Of a DNA stretch of 56,062 bases, positions 16,359 through 25,923 are shown piece by piece. Below the pieces are notes generated by a model. The model did no database searches. It was not told the origin of the DNA and saw nothing but the letters and a program-made list of their open reading frames with translations. The DNA lies in assembly GCA_015661075.1 (NCBI GenBank), contig JACVQJ010000012.1, positions 1 through 56,062 on the forward strand, written 5' to 3'. A program made the position numbers and the translations under genes. Position 1 is the first letter of the stretch; each line of letters begins with the position of its first letter. The DNA comes from Parachlamydiales bacterium. GTDB taxonomy: Bacteria > Chlamydiota > Chlamydiia > Chlamydiales > SM23-39.

Positions 16359-17572
16359 TGAAACTTCAAAGATGCAACGCTCATTATGGCGAAAAGCAGG
16401 CTAATGATCCAGAACCGCAACACAACTTTCGTCTCCGGCCATCCTTTATACTCAAAATGGTGGTGCAGCGGGGCGCATAAAAAGATGCGCTTTTTATTGC
16501 GATAGCGATAGCTCAATACCTGCAAAATCACAGACATCGCTTCCACGACAAAAATCCCGCCCGCGATCGCGAGCAATACCTCGCGGCGCAAGAGCACGGA
16601 AGAAACTCCAATGATCCCGCCGAGCGCCAGCGACCCCGTATCGCCCATGAACACTTGCGCAGGATAGCCGTTGAACCACATAAATCCGAGGCATGCCCCT
16701 GCGAGAGCAAACAAATACACAGCGATCTCGCCGCTGCCCTCGATATATAAAATGTTCAGATAACGGGCGAGATCAATATGGTTCGACAAAAAGGCGAATA
16801 GGCCAAAGACGAGCGATACCATGAGAATACAGCCCGCCGCCAAGCCGTCCAGCCCATCGGTCAGATTCACCGCGTTCGACGCCCCCGTGATGACAATAAT
16901 GATCATGAAAAATGATATCAGCCGGAGCCATCCGTCGAGATGTACCGCGGGATCCTTTAAAAACGGCAAATAGAACCGCGCCATATATTCTTGCGTCGAC
17001 AGTATCACTGTCGTGGCCTTATCGCGATACTTCATGATCTGCTCTTTGGCCGTCGGCGCCTTAAAAATTGTTTTGCCGGACAATGCCTCGGTGATCGGCG
17101 GAAAGAGCAGATACGCGGCAATGCCTGCTGAAAAAACAATCTGGCAAATCATCTTGCGCCGCGCGTTGAGCCCCTTGCTGTTTTTATAGCGCAGCTTTAA
17201 ATAATCGTCCGCGGCTCCCAGCACACCCAAAAACAGACTCGTCAAAAGAAGAATCCAGGTAAAAACGTTTTCCAGATCCATCCATAAAAACAGCGCGACG
17301 ATGCACGAAAAAAGAATCAGAAGGCCGCCCATCGTCGGCGTATCTTTTTTCTTGCCGTGCAGCTCGGCCAGAAGAGGGCACTCTTCGACGCTCCGGATCG
17401 ACTGGCCGATTTTCCACTCATAGAGCTTCTTAATGAAGCGCGGACCGAGATAAATCGACAAAACCAGCGACGTTACCGCGGCGAGAAGCATGCGCGTTGA
17501 AAAATAGGTAAACACCATGGGCAGCTTCAGGCCGAACGCGCTGTGCAAAAAATCAACAAGGAGCAGCAACAT
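16355..17572 (-). CDS. mraY: Phospho-MurNAc-pentapeptide transferase MraY
   Basis: MraY transfers phospho-MurNAc-pentapeptide to undecaprenyl phosphate to give lipid I at the inner membrane. The 405-residue protein keeps the aspartate pair in GAADDYLKL, NLTDGLDGLAAG, GDTGSLALGG and the APLHHHFE-KGWPE loop. It is about 45 residues longer than E. coli MraY. The extra part falls at about residues 165-215 between conserved segments, an extension also known in some non-proteobacterial MraYs. It overlaps murF by 20 bases and murD by ATGA. Confidence 0.95.
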   Translation of the reverse strand: MLLLLVDFLHSAFGLKLPMVFTYFSTRMLLAAVTSLVLSIYLGPRFIKKLYEWKIGQSIRSVEECPLLAELHGKKKDTPTMGGLLILFSCIVALFLWMDLENVFTWILLLTSLFLGVLGAADDYLKLRYKNSKGLNARRKMICQIVFSAGIAAYLLFPPITEALSGKTIFKAPTAKEQIMKYRDKATTVILSTQEYMARFYLPFLKDPAVHLDGWLRLISFFMIIIVITGASNAVNLTDGLDGLAAGCILMVSLVFGLFAFLSNHIDLARYLNILYIEGSGEIAVYLFALAGACLGFMWFNGYPAQVFMGDTGSLALGGIIGVSSVLLRREVLLAIAGGIFVVEAMSVILQVLSYRYRNKKRIFLCAPLHHHFEYKGWPETKVVLRFWIISLLFAIMSVASLKFQ

Positions 17573-18908
17573 GGATCATCTCCAGTAATTTTTCCAGTTG
17601 CATGCTGCGCGAGCCCTTCATCAAAACCACGTCGCCCGGACGCATGATCTCATTTAATTTTTCGGCTAGCGTTTGATGCTCGTAATAGAGCTCCGCCGGC
17701 TTCATGGACTCGCGATATGTTTCGCACAGTGGCGCGGCCTCTTCACCCAGGCAAAGCAAGACATCAATCCTTTTTTGCGCCAAACGCCCGATCTCTTCAT
17801 GCGCTTCTTTCGAAAACGACCCCAACTCTTTCATCGTTGCCAGAACAGCAATGCGTTTGCCGCCCTCTTTCGGCTCAGGCAAATTCTCCAGAGCGGCCCG
17901 CATCGAAGCCGGATTGGCATTATAGGCGTCGTTGATGAACCAGACGCCGGATTTTTCAAACTGCTCAAAGCGCATTTTAGGCAAATGGAGGCGCGGAATC
18001 TGGCGCTCGATCTCTTCCCATTGCATCCCCATCTGCCGGGCAGCGGCGACCGCCGCGGTAAAGTTATGGAGCAAATGGCCGGCCTTGAACGGCAGATCAA
18101 ATTCAAAAGCCCTTACGCCGCGCTCATCCATGCGATAGCGCCCTTCGGCGAAAGATAGAAAGTAATCGGCGGCGGCGTCTTGCGTGGAAAACGTGACTTT
18201 TTCAGCCTGGATACTGCTCACCATATCGGGATATTGCAAACACTCCAGATCGAGTATGGCCGTCTTGGTCTTCGTCTGGGAAAAGATCTCTCCCTTGGCC
18301 CGAGCGATTCCAGCCAGTCCGTCGGGAAAATTCATGGCATGAGATAGGGCTACTTTGGTGAGAACAGCGATATCCGGTGCGGCGATCTCGACGAGCTTGG
18401 CGATTTCGCCTGGCATGCTCATTCCCATTTCCAGCACGAGTACCTGTTCATCGCCCGTGCGGTTCAAAAGGTTCAATGGAAAGGTCACTCGCGAATTATA
18501 ACTCGCCGGACTTTTGCCGACCCTGAATTTTCCCTCAAGGAGAGTCGCCAGGAACTCTTTAGTCGTTGTCTTACCCACCGACCCGGTGACCCCCAGAATC
18601 GGCGCCGGTTTTTCTTCGATGCTGTGGCGGGCCAGCTGCTCTAACGAGCCCTGCACATCTTCCACGCCCAATAAAACCAGTCCGCCCACCGACCCCGGAT
18701 AGCCTTTCGATACGATCGCTCCGACCGCCCCCTTCTGGGCCGCCTCGCCTAAAAAGTCGTGGCCGTCGTTTTTTTCACCTTTCAGGGCAAAAAACAACTC
18801 ACCCGGCTGAACCAAACGGCTGTCCACCTGGTAACCTGATATTTGCAACTCGCTCTCACAAAACACCCCGAGATGGCGGGCGATATCGCGCACTAAAACG
18901 CCTCTCAT
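17553..18908 (-). CDS. murF: UDP-MurNAc-tripeptide--D-Ala-D-Ala ligase MurF
   Basis: MurF adds the D-Ala-D-Ala dipeptide to complete the UDP-MurNAc pentapeptide. The 451-residue protein has QVDSRLVQPGELFFAL near residue 25, the ATP loop GVTGSVGKTTTKE near residue 110, NYNSRVTFPLNLL-type contacts and INDAYNANPASMRAAL. A GGAGGAG site lies directly upstream of the ATG at 18908. It is the first gene of the minus-strand block, divergent from tRNA-Cys, so the block's main promoter should lie in 18910-19000, where a TATATAG box is visible but no good -35. Confidence 0.95.
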   Translation of the reverse strand: MRGVLVRDIARHLGVFCESELQISGYQVDSRLVQPGELFFALKGEKNDGHDFLGEAAQKGAVGAIVSKGYPGSVGGLVLLGVEDVQGSLEQLARHSIEEKPAPILGVTGSVGKTTTKEFLATLLEGKFRVGKSPASYNSRVTFPLNLLNRTGDEQVLVLEMGMSMPGEIAKLVEIAAPDIAVLTKVALSHAMNFPDGLAGIARAKGEIFSQTKTKTAILDLECLQYPDMVSSIQAEKVTFSTQDAAADYFLSFAEGRYRMDERGVRAFEFDLPFKAGHLLHNFTAAVAAARQMGMQWEEIERQIPRLHLPKMRFEQFEKSGVWFINDAYNANPASMRAALENLPEPKEGGKRIAVLATMKELGSFSKEAHEEIGRLAQKRIDVLLCLGEEAAPLCETYRESMKPAELYYEHQTLAEKLNEIMRPGDVVLMKGSRSMQLEKLLEMIHVAAPC

Positions 18909-19006
18909 GTCTCCTCCGATGCAAGATCAGGTAACTATATAGCTCTTTTTGGAAATTGAGGCCATTGTAAAAAGGCACATCGGGAATGGCTCGAAAATCC
19001 TGGCGA

Positions 19007-19036
19007 TTGACCCATAACGCTCTTTTGCCGCATAAT
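19007..19036 (+). promoter_or_regulatory. Promoter of tRNA-Cys
   Basis: TTGACC at 19007-19012 and CATAAT at 19031-19036 are separated by 18 bp. The predicted start falls about six bases before the mature tRNA. Confidence 0.55.
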
Positions 19037-19048
19037 TGATACTCATTT

Positions 19049-19119
19049 GGTGGCATAGCCAAGCGGTAAGGCAGGGGCCTGCAAAGCCCCCATCCTCAGT
19101 TCAAATCTGAGTGCCACCT
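19049..19119 (+). tRNA. tRNA-Cys (GCA)
   Basis: A complete cloverleaf. The acceptor pair GGTGGCA / TGCCACC is perfect, and the anticodon stem GGGGC / GCCCC encloses loop CTGCAAA with anticodon GCA. The T-arm CTCAG TTCAAAT CTGAG is intact. The discriminator base is U, as expected for tRNA-Cys. The CCA end is not encoded. It stands alone, 21 bp upstream of rsmI. Confidence 0.95.
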
Positions 19120-19140
19120 TTTCTAAACGGTTAGTATTCA

Positions 19141-19950
19141 ATGTTATTTATTATTTCAACCCCCATCGGCCACCTCGCCGACATCAGCCAGCGCGCCCTC
19201 GATACGCTGCGCGCGTGCGACTGGATATTGTGCGAAGATACGCGCCATAGCCAGATTTTGCTGCGCCACTATGGAATTGACAAGACCCTCTATTCCTTCC
19301 ACCAGTTCAATGAAAAAAAACAGCAGGAGCGCATTCTGCAGGATCTGGAGCAGGGGCGCCAGATCGCACTGATTTCCGATGCCGGCTCCCCTCTCATCTC
19401 CGATCCCGGGCTTTCTCTGGTACAAGAATGCATTCAGCGGAATCTGGCGATCACGGCGATACCGGGGCCCTGCAGTTTGATCATGGCTCTACAACTATCA
19501 GGATTCAACACGGCGCGGTTTCAGTTCATCGGCTTTTTGCCGCGCGAAACAGGTCCACTGAATGAAGCCTTGCGCCGCGCACTCTTTTATTCAGGGACCA
19601 CGATCGCTTTTGAAAGCCCGCAACGGCTGATTGATACCTTGAAGATCATCGAAAGCCTCGATCCTACGCGCAAGATTGCGGTTGCCCGCGAGCTGACGAA
19701 AACTTTTGAAGAATGCCGACGCGGCACGGCCGCCGAGCTTTCCGCCCACTTCGAAGCCCATGAGCCGCGCGGGGAAATCATCCTCCTCATCGAAGAAGGG
19801 AAACCCCCTGATGTTGAAATGGCCGTCGAAGAACTGGTCTCACTGCTGCAGGAGTTGCATGGCCTTTCTCTCAAAGAGGCGATCAAAGCCGCTGCGCACA
19901 TGAAGAATGTGCCCAAGCGCGACGTCTATCGGCAGATCCATCATACATGA
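19141..19950 (+). CDS. rsmI: 16S rRNA (cytidine-1402-2'-O)-methyltransferase RsmI
   Basis: RsmI methylates the ribose of C1402 in the decoding centre of 16S rRNA using SAM. The 269-residue tetrapyrrole-methylase-fold protein begins directly with the family motif ISTPIGHLADIS and continues with CEDTRHSQILL, ISDAGSPLISDPG and AIPGPCSL. The start is 21 bp after tRNA-Cys, and read-through from the tRNA promoter is plausible. The last 30 residues (EAIKAAAHMKNVPKRDVYR) form the usual C-terminal helix-turn segment. It does not belong to the murein block in other chlamydiae that I recall, so the position is lineage-specific. Confidence 0.93.
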   Translation: MLFIISTPIGHLADISQRALDTLRACDWILCEDTRHSQILLRHYGIDKTLYSFHQFNEKKQQERILQDLEQGRQIALISDAGSPLISDPGLSLVQECIQRNLAITAIPGPCSLIMALQLSGFNTARFQFIGFLPRETGPLNEALRRALFYSGTTIAFESPQRLIDTLKIIESLDPTRKIAVARELTKTFEECRRGTAAELSAHFEAHEPRGEIILLIEEGKPPDVEMAVEELVSLLQELHGLSLKEAIKAAAHMKNVPKRDVYRQIHHT

Positions 19951-19979
19951 CATAGGCATCGATTTTTAGCGTTGTCTCC

Positions 19980-22529
<2,550 letters not shown>

Positions 22530-22578
22530 ATGTTGAAACTATTTTCAACAAATTATAACATTACAATTAGAGGTGCCT

Positions 22579-22896
22579 ATGAAAGACCTTCCCCATCACA
22601 TGAAGAAGCTCAATCGCCGAGTCATTCGTTCAGAACATCGAGAGATGGAAACTGAATTGGAGAGTTCCGCCGAGGAATTGATTGTTCAAGCCATTCAAAT
22701 TGAACGACCTAAAGAACAGCTCCGGAAACAGTTCAAAGCGAAAATGAAAAAAGAAACATTAGCTCGCACACCCACCCACCCTTCCGATCAGGAGCGCAAC
22801 CAGGAGATGAAACACCGCGTGCCAATATTCGACCGCCTCTCTCATCCACGGCCAAAAGTGGGCGCAAAGCCAAAGGAAAAAAAACCTCGGCGGTAA
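22579..22896 (+). CDS. Small basic protein, unrecognised
   Basis: A 105-residue protein rich in Lys, Arg, Glu and Gln, with a very basic C-terminus (KPKEKKPRR). The start at 22579 is set by an AGAGG site five bases upstream; the in-frame GTG at 22573 overlaps it. The pattern of charged helices suggests RNA or nucleoprotein binding, but no family is recognised. It stands 49 bp after the glycosyltransferase and 35 bp before a full PE-A element. Confidence 0.6.
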   Translation: MKDLPHHMKKLNRRVIRSEHREMETELESSAEELIVQAIQIERPKEQLRKQFKAKMKKETLARTPTHPSDQERNQEMKHRVPIFDRLSHPRPKVGAKPKEKKPRR

Positions 22897-22930
22897 TCCA
22901 GGCATTCCCAATGAGTCGTTTTTCCCTGCG

Positions 22931-23111
22931 CTCGACTTTATACATTTTTAGGGCCGAAGGCCTCGAAATATTTGCCCTCTGAGGAATTAATTTAAGAAGG
23001 AAGGGGTTGACTATCCCCTTCCTTCTTAAATTAACTCCTAGTTCGACCAAAGGTCGAACGACAGAGGGCAAATAGGCGAGGCAGGCGGCCCTAAAAATGT
23101 ACAAAGTCGAG
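22931..23111. mobile_element. PE-A element, full copy (181 bp)
   Basis: The ends, CTCGACTTTATACATTTTTA plus GGGCCG and its complement, are inverted with one mismatch in 26. The centre is a perfect 20-bp stem (TTAATTTAAGAAGGAAGGGG, 22987-23006 with 23015-23034). A second hairpin, GTTCGACC-AAA-GGTCGAAC, lies at 23041-23059. It sits between the convergent small basic gene and the SP-RING gene. No matching flanking duplication is evident. It encodes nothing. Confidence 0.8.
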
Positions 23112-23147
23112 GCAACTCCAGTGGCAAGATTTTGATGAAACGGTGTA

Positions 23148-23966
23148 CTAGATTAGACGGATACGCAGATTGATTGTTGCGGCAGCAGCCCATTCATCTT
23201 TAGAGATCACAGTGGATACTAGAGGAATTTCTGCCTCTTTACGAAAACTCGTTTCCAATTCAAACTTCCCGGCATCGCGCGCCAAATCGGCCGCTTGTAA
23301 CCGAAGTGCCCTTTTTTCTTTTGGATCTTTGGTTAACAAGATTAATTCTTGATATGCATCCAATCGGCAAGAAGCATGTGCAATCACTTGCTGATAGATG
23401 AAAATGCGGTCATCGGGATTTTCTTGTTTTAATGCACAAGCCATAGCCAACTCAACATTTTCAGAAGACGGACAGAATTGGAATTTAAGTCCCACGACTA
23501 ACGAACTGACGTCCAAGATTTCCGGTTTGCATAATTCTAAGGTATTGATTGCCTCTTGAATTTCTCCATCCTGAATCTGACGTAAACTTGTATCCAGGCA
23601 GCTCAGTGTGGCTATTTGCGGCTCATTCAATTGAAGGAGTTTTGACAGCCGCCCTTCATCTGATTCTTGCAGTTCCTCAAGGGGAGTCACAACAGTCAAA
23701 TCCGTTCTACATAAAGGACATTTTGGATCCCTGCTCTGACTCATCCATTCTTGGATTGCAGCTCCGTCAAATAAATGATTGCAATTTGTCACCACAGGAT
23801 ATTTAGCTGCTTCGAGTGTAATAGAGCAACTGAGGTGGCTCCATTGAACCTGTTTGACCGCTAACTTAACTCGAGCAACACACTGTTCCAGCGCGGTTGG
23901 CTTCTGATCGGTGTGAGCCGGCGAAGAACCCAAACCGCTCGCTCCTATCGCAGAACTTGCTGACAT
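23148..23966 (-). CDS. SP-RING/U-box-type E3 ligase-like protein, candidate host effector
   Basis: A 272-residue protein. Residues about 47-90 carry a eukaryotic-type ligase fold: CSITLE, then CNHLF, then a WMSQ helix and KCPLCRTDL. The C...CxH...CxxC spacing fits SP-RING/zf-Nse and the related U-box better than a full C3HC4 RING, since only one zinc site is supplied. The remaining 180 residues are helical, without a recognised domain (possibly degenerate TPR/ARM-like repeats). In amoeba-infecting bacteria such proteins are typically secreted to act on host ubiquitin or SUMO pathways; secretion here is inference. The gene is bracketed by inverted PE-A copies at 22931-23111 and 24039-24182. 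Confidence 0.75.
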   Translation of the reverse strand: MSASSAIGASGLGSSPAHTDQKPTALEQCVARVKLAVKQVQWSHLSCSITLEAAKYPVVTNCNHLFDGAAIQEWMSQSRDPKCPLCRTDLTVVTPLEELQESDEGRLSKLLQLNEPQIATLSCLDTSLRQIQDGEIQEAINTLELCKPEILDVSSLVVGLKFQFCPSSENVELAMACALKQENPDDRIFIYQQVIAHASCRLDAYQELILLTKDPKEKRALRLQAADLARDAGKFELETSFRKEAEIPLVSTVISKDEWAAAATINLRIRLI

Positions 23967-24038
23967 ACAAACCTCTTATTTATTAATTATTATACAATAA
24001 AACAACAATTATTCTCAAACATTAATTTACCATTGTAA

Positions 24039-24182
24039 CTCGATTTTGTACATTTTTAGGGCCGCCTGCCTCGCCTATTTGCCCTCTGACGTTCGACCTC
24101 TGGTCGAACTAGGCGTTAATTTAATAAGGAAGGGGATAGTCAACCATCGAGGCCTTCGGTCCTAAAAATGTACAAAGTCGAG
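24039..24182. mobile_element. PE-A element, internally deleted copy in inverse orientation
   Basis: The ends CTCGATTTTGTACATTTTTA and TAAAAATGTACAAAGTCGAG are inverted. The interior matches the complement of 22931-23111 but lacks one arm of the central stem. A 6-bp direct repeat, TTGTAA, flanks it at 24033-24038 and 24183-24188, which looks like a target-site duplication. Confidence 0.75.
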
Positions 24183-24580
24183 TTGTAAGTGTTTTTTTAA
24201 TGCACATTGTTGGTCAATCAGAAGTGGTTGATATTGAAGCGGAACCCCGATGAGGGACGGGCGCGCCGCATGAGTGAGCGAGGGGTACTATGTACGCCGA
24301 GGAACCAGGCGCGAGAGGAAGCTCCACCATGCCGCCACGTAGTGGGCAGCCCCGAGAAAAGCGGAGCGACCGATGATCAAAGCCGCAGTACCGCCCCAAA
24401 AGAATCGAGGATACCCAATGAGCCATTCCCGATATGCCTCTTCGGGGAGATTCGGGATGTTTTCGAACGAGTTTACCCCATTTTTCGAAGTCCAATATCT
24501 CCTTAAGTTATATGGACTTCGAAAAATGGGCGTAAAATCGTCGAAAAGATTCCTACTCCCCTTTTTGTTAAAATGAGTAA
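24183..24580. other. Gene-free 398 bp with a G+C-rich block and a strong inverted repeat
   Basis: No credible gene. Bases about 24240-24420 are richer in G+C than the surroundings. GATCAAAGCCGCAGTACCGC CCCA at 24376-24399 recurs with one mismatch at 45758-45781. An inverted repeat with about 23-bp arms (TTTACCCC... / ...GGGCGTAAA, 24472-24536) lies 45 bp before the metallophosphoesterase start. It may act on that gene's leader. Confidence 0.55.
24472..24536. repeat. Inverted repeat upstream of the metallophosphoesterase gene
   Basis: CCATTTTTCGAAGTCCA at the left and TGGACTTCGAAAAATGG at the right are exact complements. With the flanking TTTAC / GTAAA the arms reach about 23 bp with one single-base gap. 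There is no T-run after it, so it is not a typical terminator. Confidence 0.65.
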
Positions 24581-25456
24581 ATGAGGATTGTTCAAATCTC
24601 CGATGTCCATTTCACAAGGCCCACATGGAATCCCCTGCGTTTTTGCGCCAAGCGGCTGGCCGGCATGGCGAATTGGTTCTTGTTCCGCCGAAGCTGGTAT
24701 TCGCATGAACCTATGCAGGTTTTGCCCGATCTTTTTCAAAAACTCAAAGTAGATCTGATCCTGGTCGGCGGGGATCTGACCAGCACAAGCTTGCCGAAAG
24801 AATTCATCGCAGCCAAAGATTTTTTCAACCAGTTCTCGCAGAGCAAGATCTTCATTCCCGGCAACCACGACCAATATACCCGAAGATCGCAGCGGAACCT
24901 GCGCTTTTACCGCTTCTTTCAAAACCAGCGCCGCGCTCTCGAGCATCCCCTCAACTTTTTTTCGTTGCCTGAGCATGGGATCGAGGTACACCGCCTGCAA
25001 AAAGGATGGTGGTGCATCGCTCTCGACACAGCGCCGCCCACCTCTCTGACCTCTTCCAACGGCCTTTTTTCTGCTTCCGTGGAAAAATATCTGGAAGAAG
25101 CGCTGCGAGCGCTGCCAAAGAATGAGCGAATCCTCGTGCTGAACCACTTTCCGTTCTTCGAAAACGATCAATCGCTGCATCGCCTGATCAATGCCGAGCG
25201 CTTGCGCGCCCTTCTCGAAAAATTTCCCAACGCCTGCCTCTATCTGCACGGCCATACCCATCGCCATATGATCGCCGATCTAAGACCCAATAATCTCCCC
25301 CTCATCCTCGATGCAGGCTGCCCCATCCAAAAGCCCCAAAGCACCTGGAATCTCATCGATCTGAATGAAGAGGGCTGCGAAGTGTCGGGATACCTTTGGA
25401 ACGATCGATCCTGGCAGGTATTCAAGCAATCCTCTTTTCAATGGCGTGAATTATGA
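24581..25456 (+). CDS. Calcineurin-like metallophosphoesterase
   Basis: A 291-residue cytoplasmic phosphoesterase with every dimetal motif in order: SDVHF near residue 7, GGDLTS near 65, GNHDQ near 92, NHFPF near 188 and HGHTHRH near 226. The substrate is unknown; family members hydrolyse cyclic nucleotides, phospholipids or nucleotide sugars. C. trachomatis has a phosphohydrolase adjacent to groEL3 (from memory), and this is the likely counterpart, here separated from groEL by the SP-RING insertion. It overlaps the next gene by ATGA. Confidence 0.88.
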   Translation: MRIVQISDVHFTRPTWNPLRFCAKRLAGMANWFLFRRSWYSHEPMQVLPDLFQKLKVDLILVGGDLTSTSLPKEFIAAKDFFNQFSQSKIFIPGNHDQYTRRSQRNLRFYRFFQNQRRALEHPLNFFSLPEHGIEVHRLQKGWWCIALDTAPPTSLTSSNGLFSASVEKYLEEALRALPKNERILVLNHFPFFENDQSLHRLINAERLRALLEKFPNACLYLHGHTHRHMIADLRPNNLPLILDAGCPIQKPQSTWNLIDLNEEGCEVSGYLWNDRSWQVFKQSSFQWREL

Positions 25457-25908
25457 GCGAGCCGTGGTTCAAAGAAGGCCTCCGATTTAAATGCACGGGA
25501 TGCGGTAAATGCTGCACGGGATCGGATGGCTATGTATACCTTTCCCCACAGGATCTCTTTTCCCTCTCCAGCCATCTCGATATTTCCATCCAGGAATTCA
25601 TCGACCGCTATACCCGCATCGTCGACGGCCATCTGTGCCTTCTCGACGCTCCCGGCTCGGACAAATGCATCTTTTTAAAAGACAACCGCTGCGTTGCCTA
25701 CGAGTCGCGGCCCATCCAGTGCCAGGCCTTTCCGTGGTGGCTGCACACTTTAAAAACGCCCGAAAACTGGCGCGATGCGGCTCAGAATTGCGAAGGGATC
25801 AATCATCCCGACGCTCCTCTCATCGAAGGCACGAAAATCGCACAGCAATGCATGAGATATATCGATAATCTCATCGAGCAGAATAACGACATCGACTATA
25901 CTCAGTAA
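25453..25908 (+). CDS. YkgJ-family cysteine-cluster protein
   Basis: A 151-residue protein with the cysteine pattern of the zinc/iron-chelating YkgJ family: FKCTGCGKCCTG at residues 13-24, then CIFLKDNRCVAYESRPIQC near residues 74-95, and a later Cys near 115. The metal cluster and biological role are not settled for the family. Its ATG overlaps the metallophosphoesterase stop (ATGA), so the two are translationally coupled. The next gene starts 15 bp later. Confidence 0.85.
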   Translation: MSEPWFKEGLRFKCTGCGKCCTGSDGYVYLSPQDLFSLSSHLDISIQEFIDRYTRIVDGHLCLLDAPGSDKCIFLKDNRCVAYESRPIQCQAFPWWLHTLKTPENWRDAAQNCEGINHPDAPLIEGTKIAQQCMRYIDNLIEQNNDIDYTQ

Positions 25909-25923
25909 AAAAATAGTTCATTC

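Noticed and set aside
22931..24182. Composite transposon carrying the SP-RING gene as one unit
   Set aside because: The outer flanks do not match. Only the 24039-24182 copy has its own TTGTAA duplication, so the two elements probably inserted separately.
24503..25267. 254-residue open frame antisense to the metallophosphoesterase
   Set aside because: The sense strand encodes all phosphoesterase motifs; the antisense reading has none.
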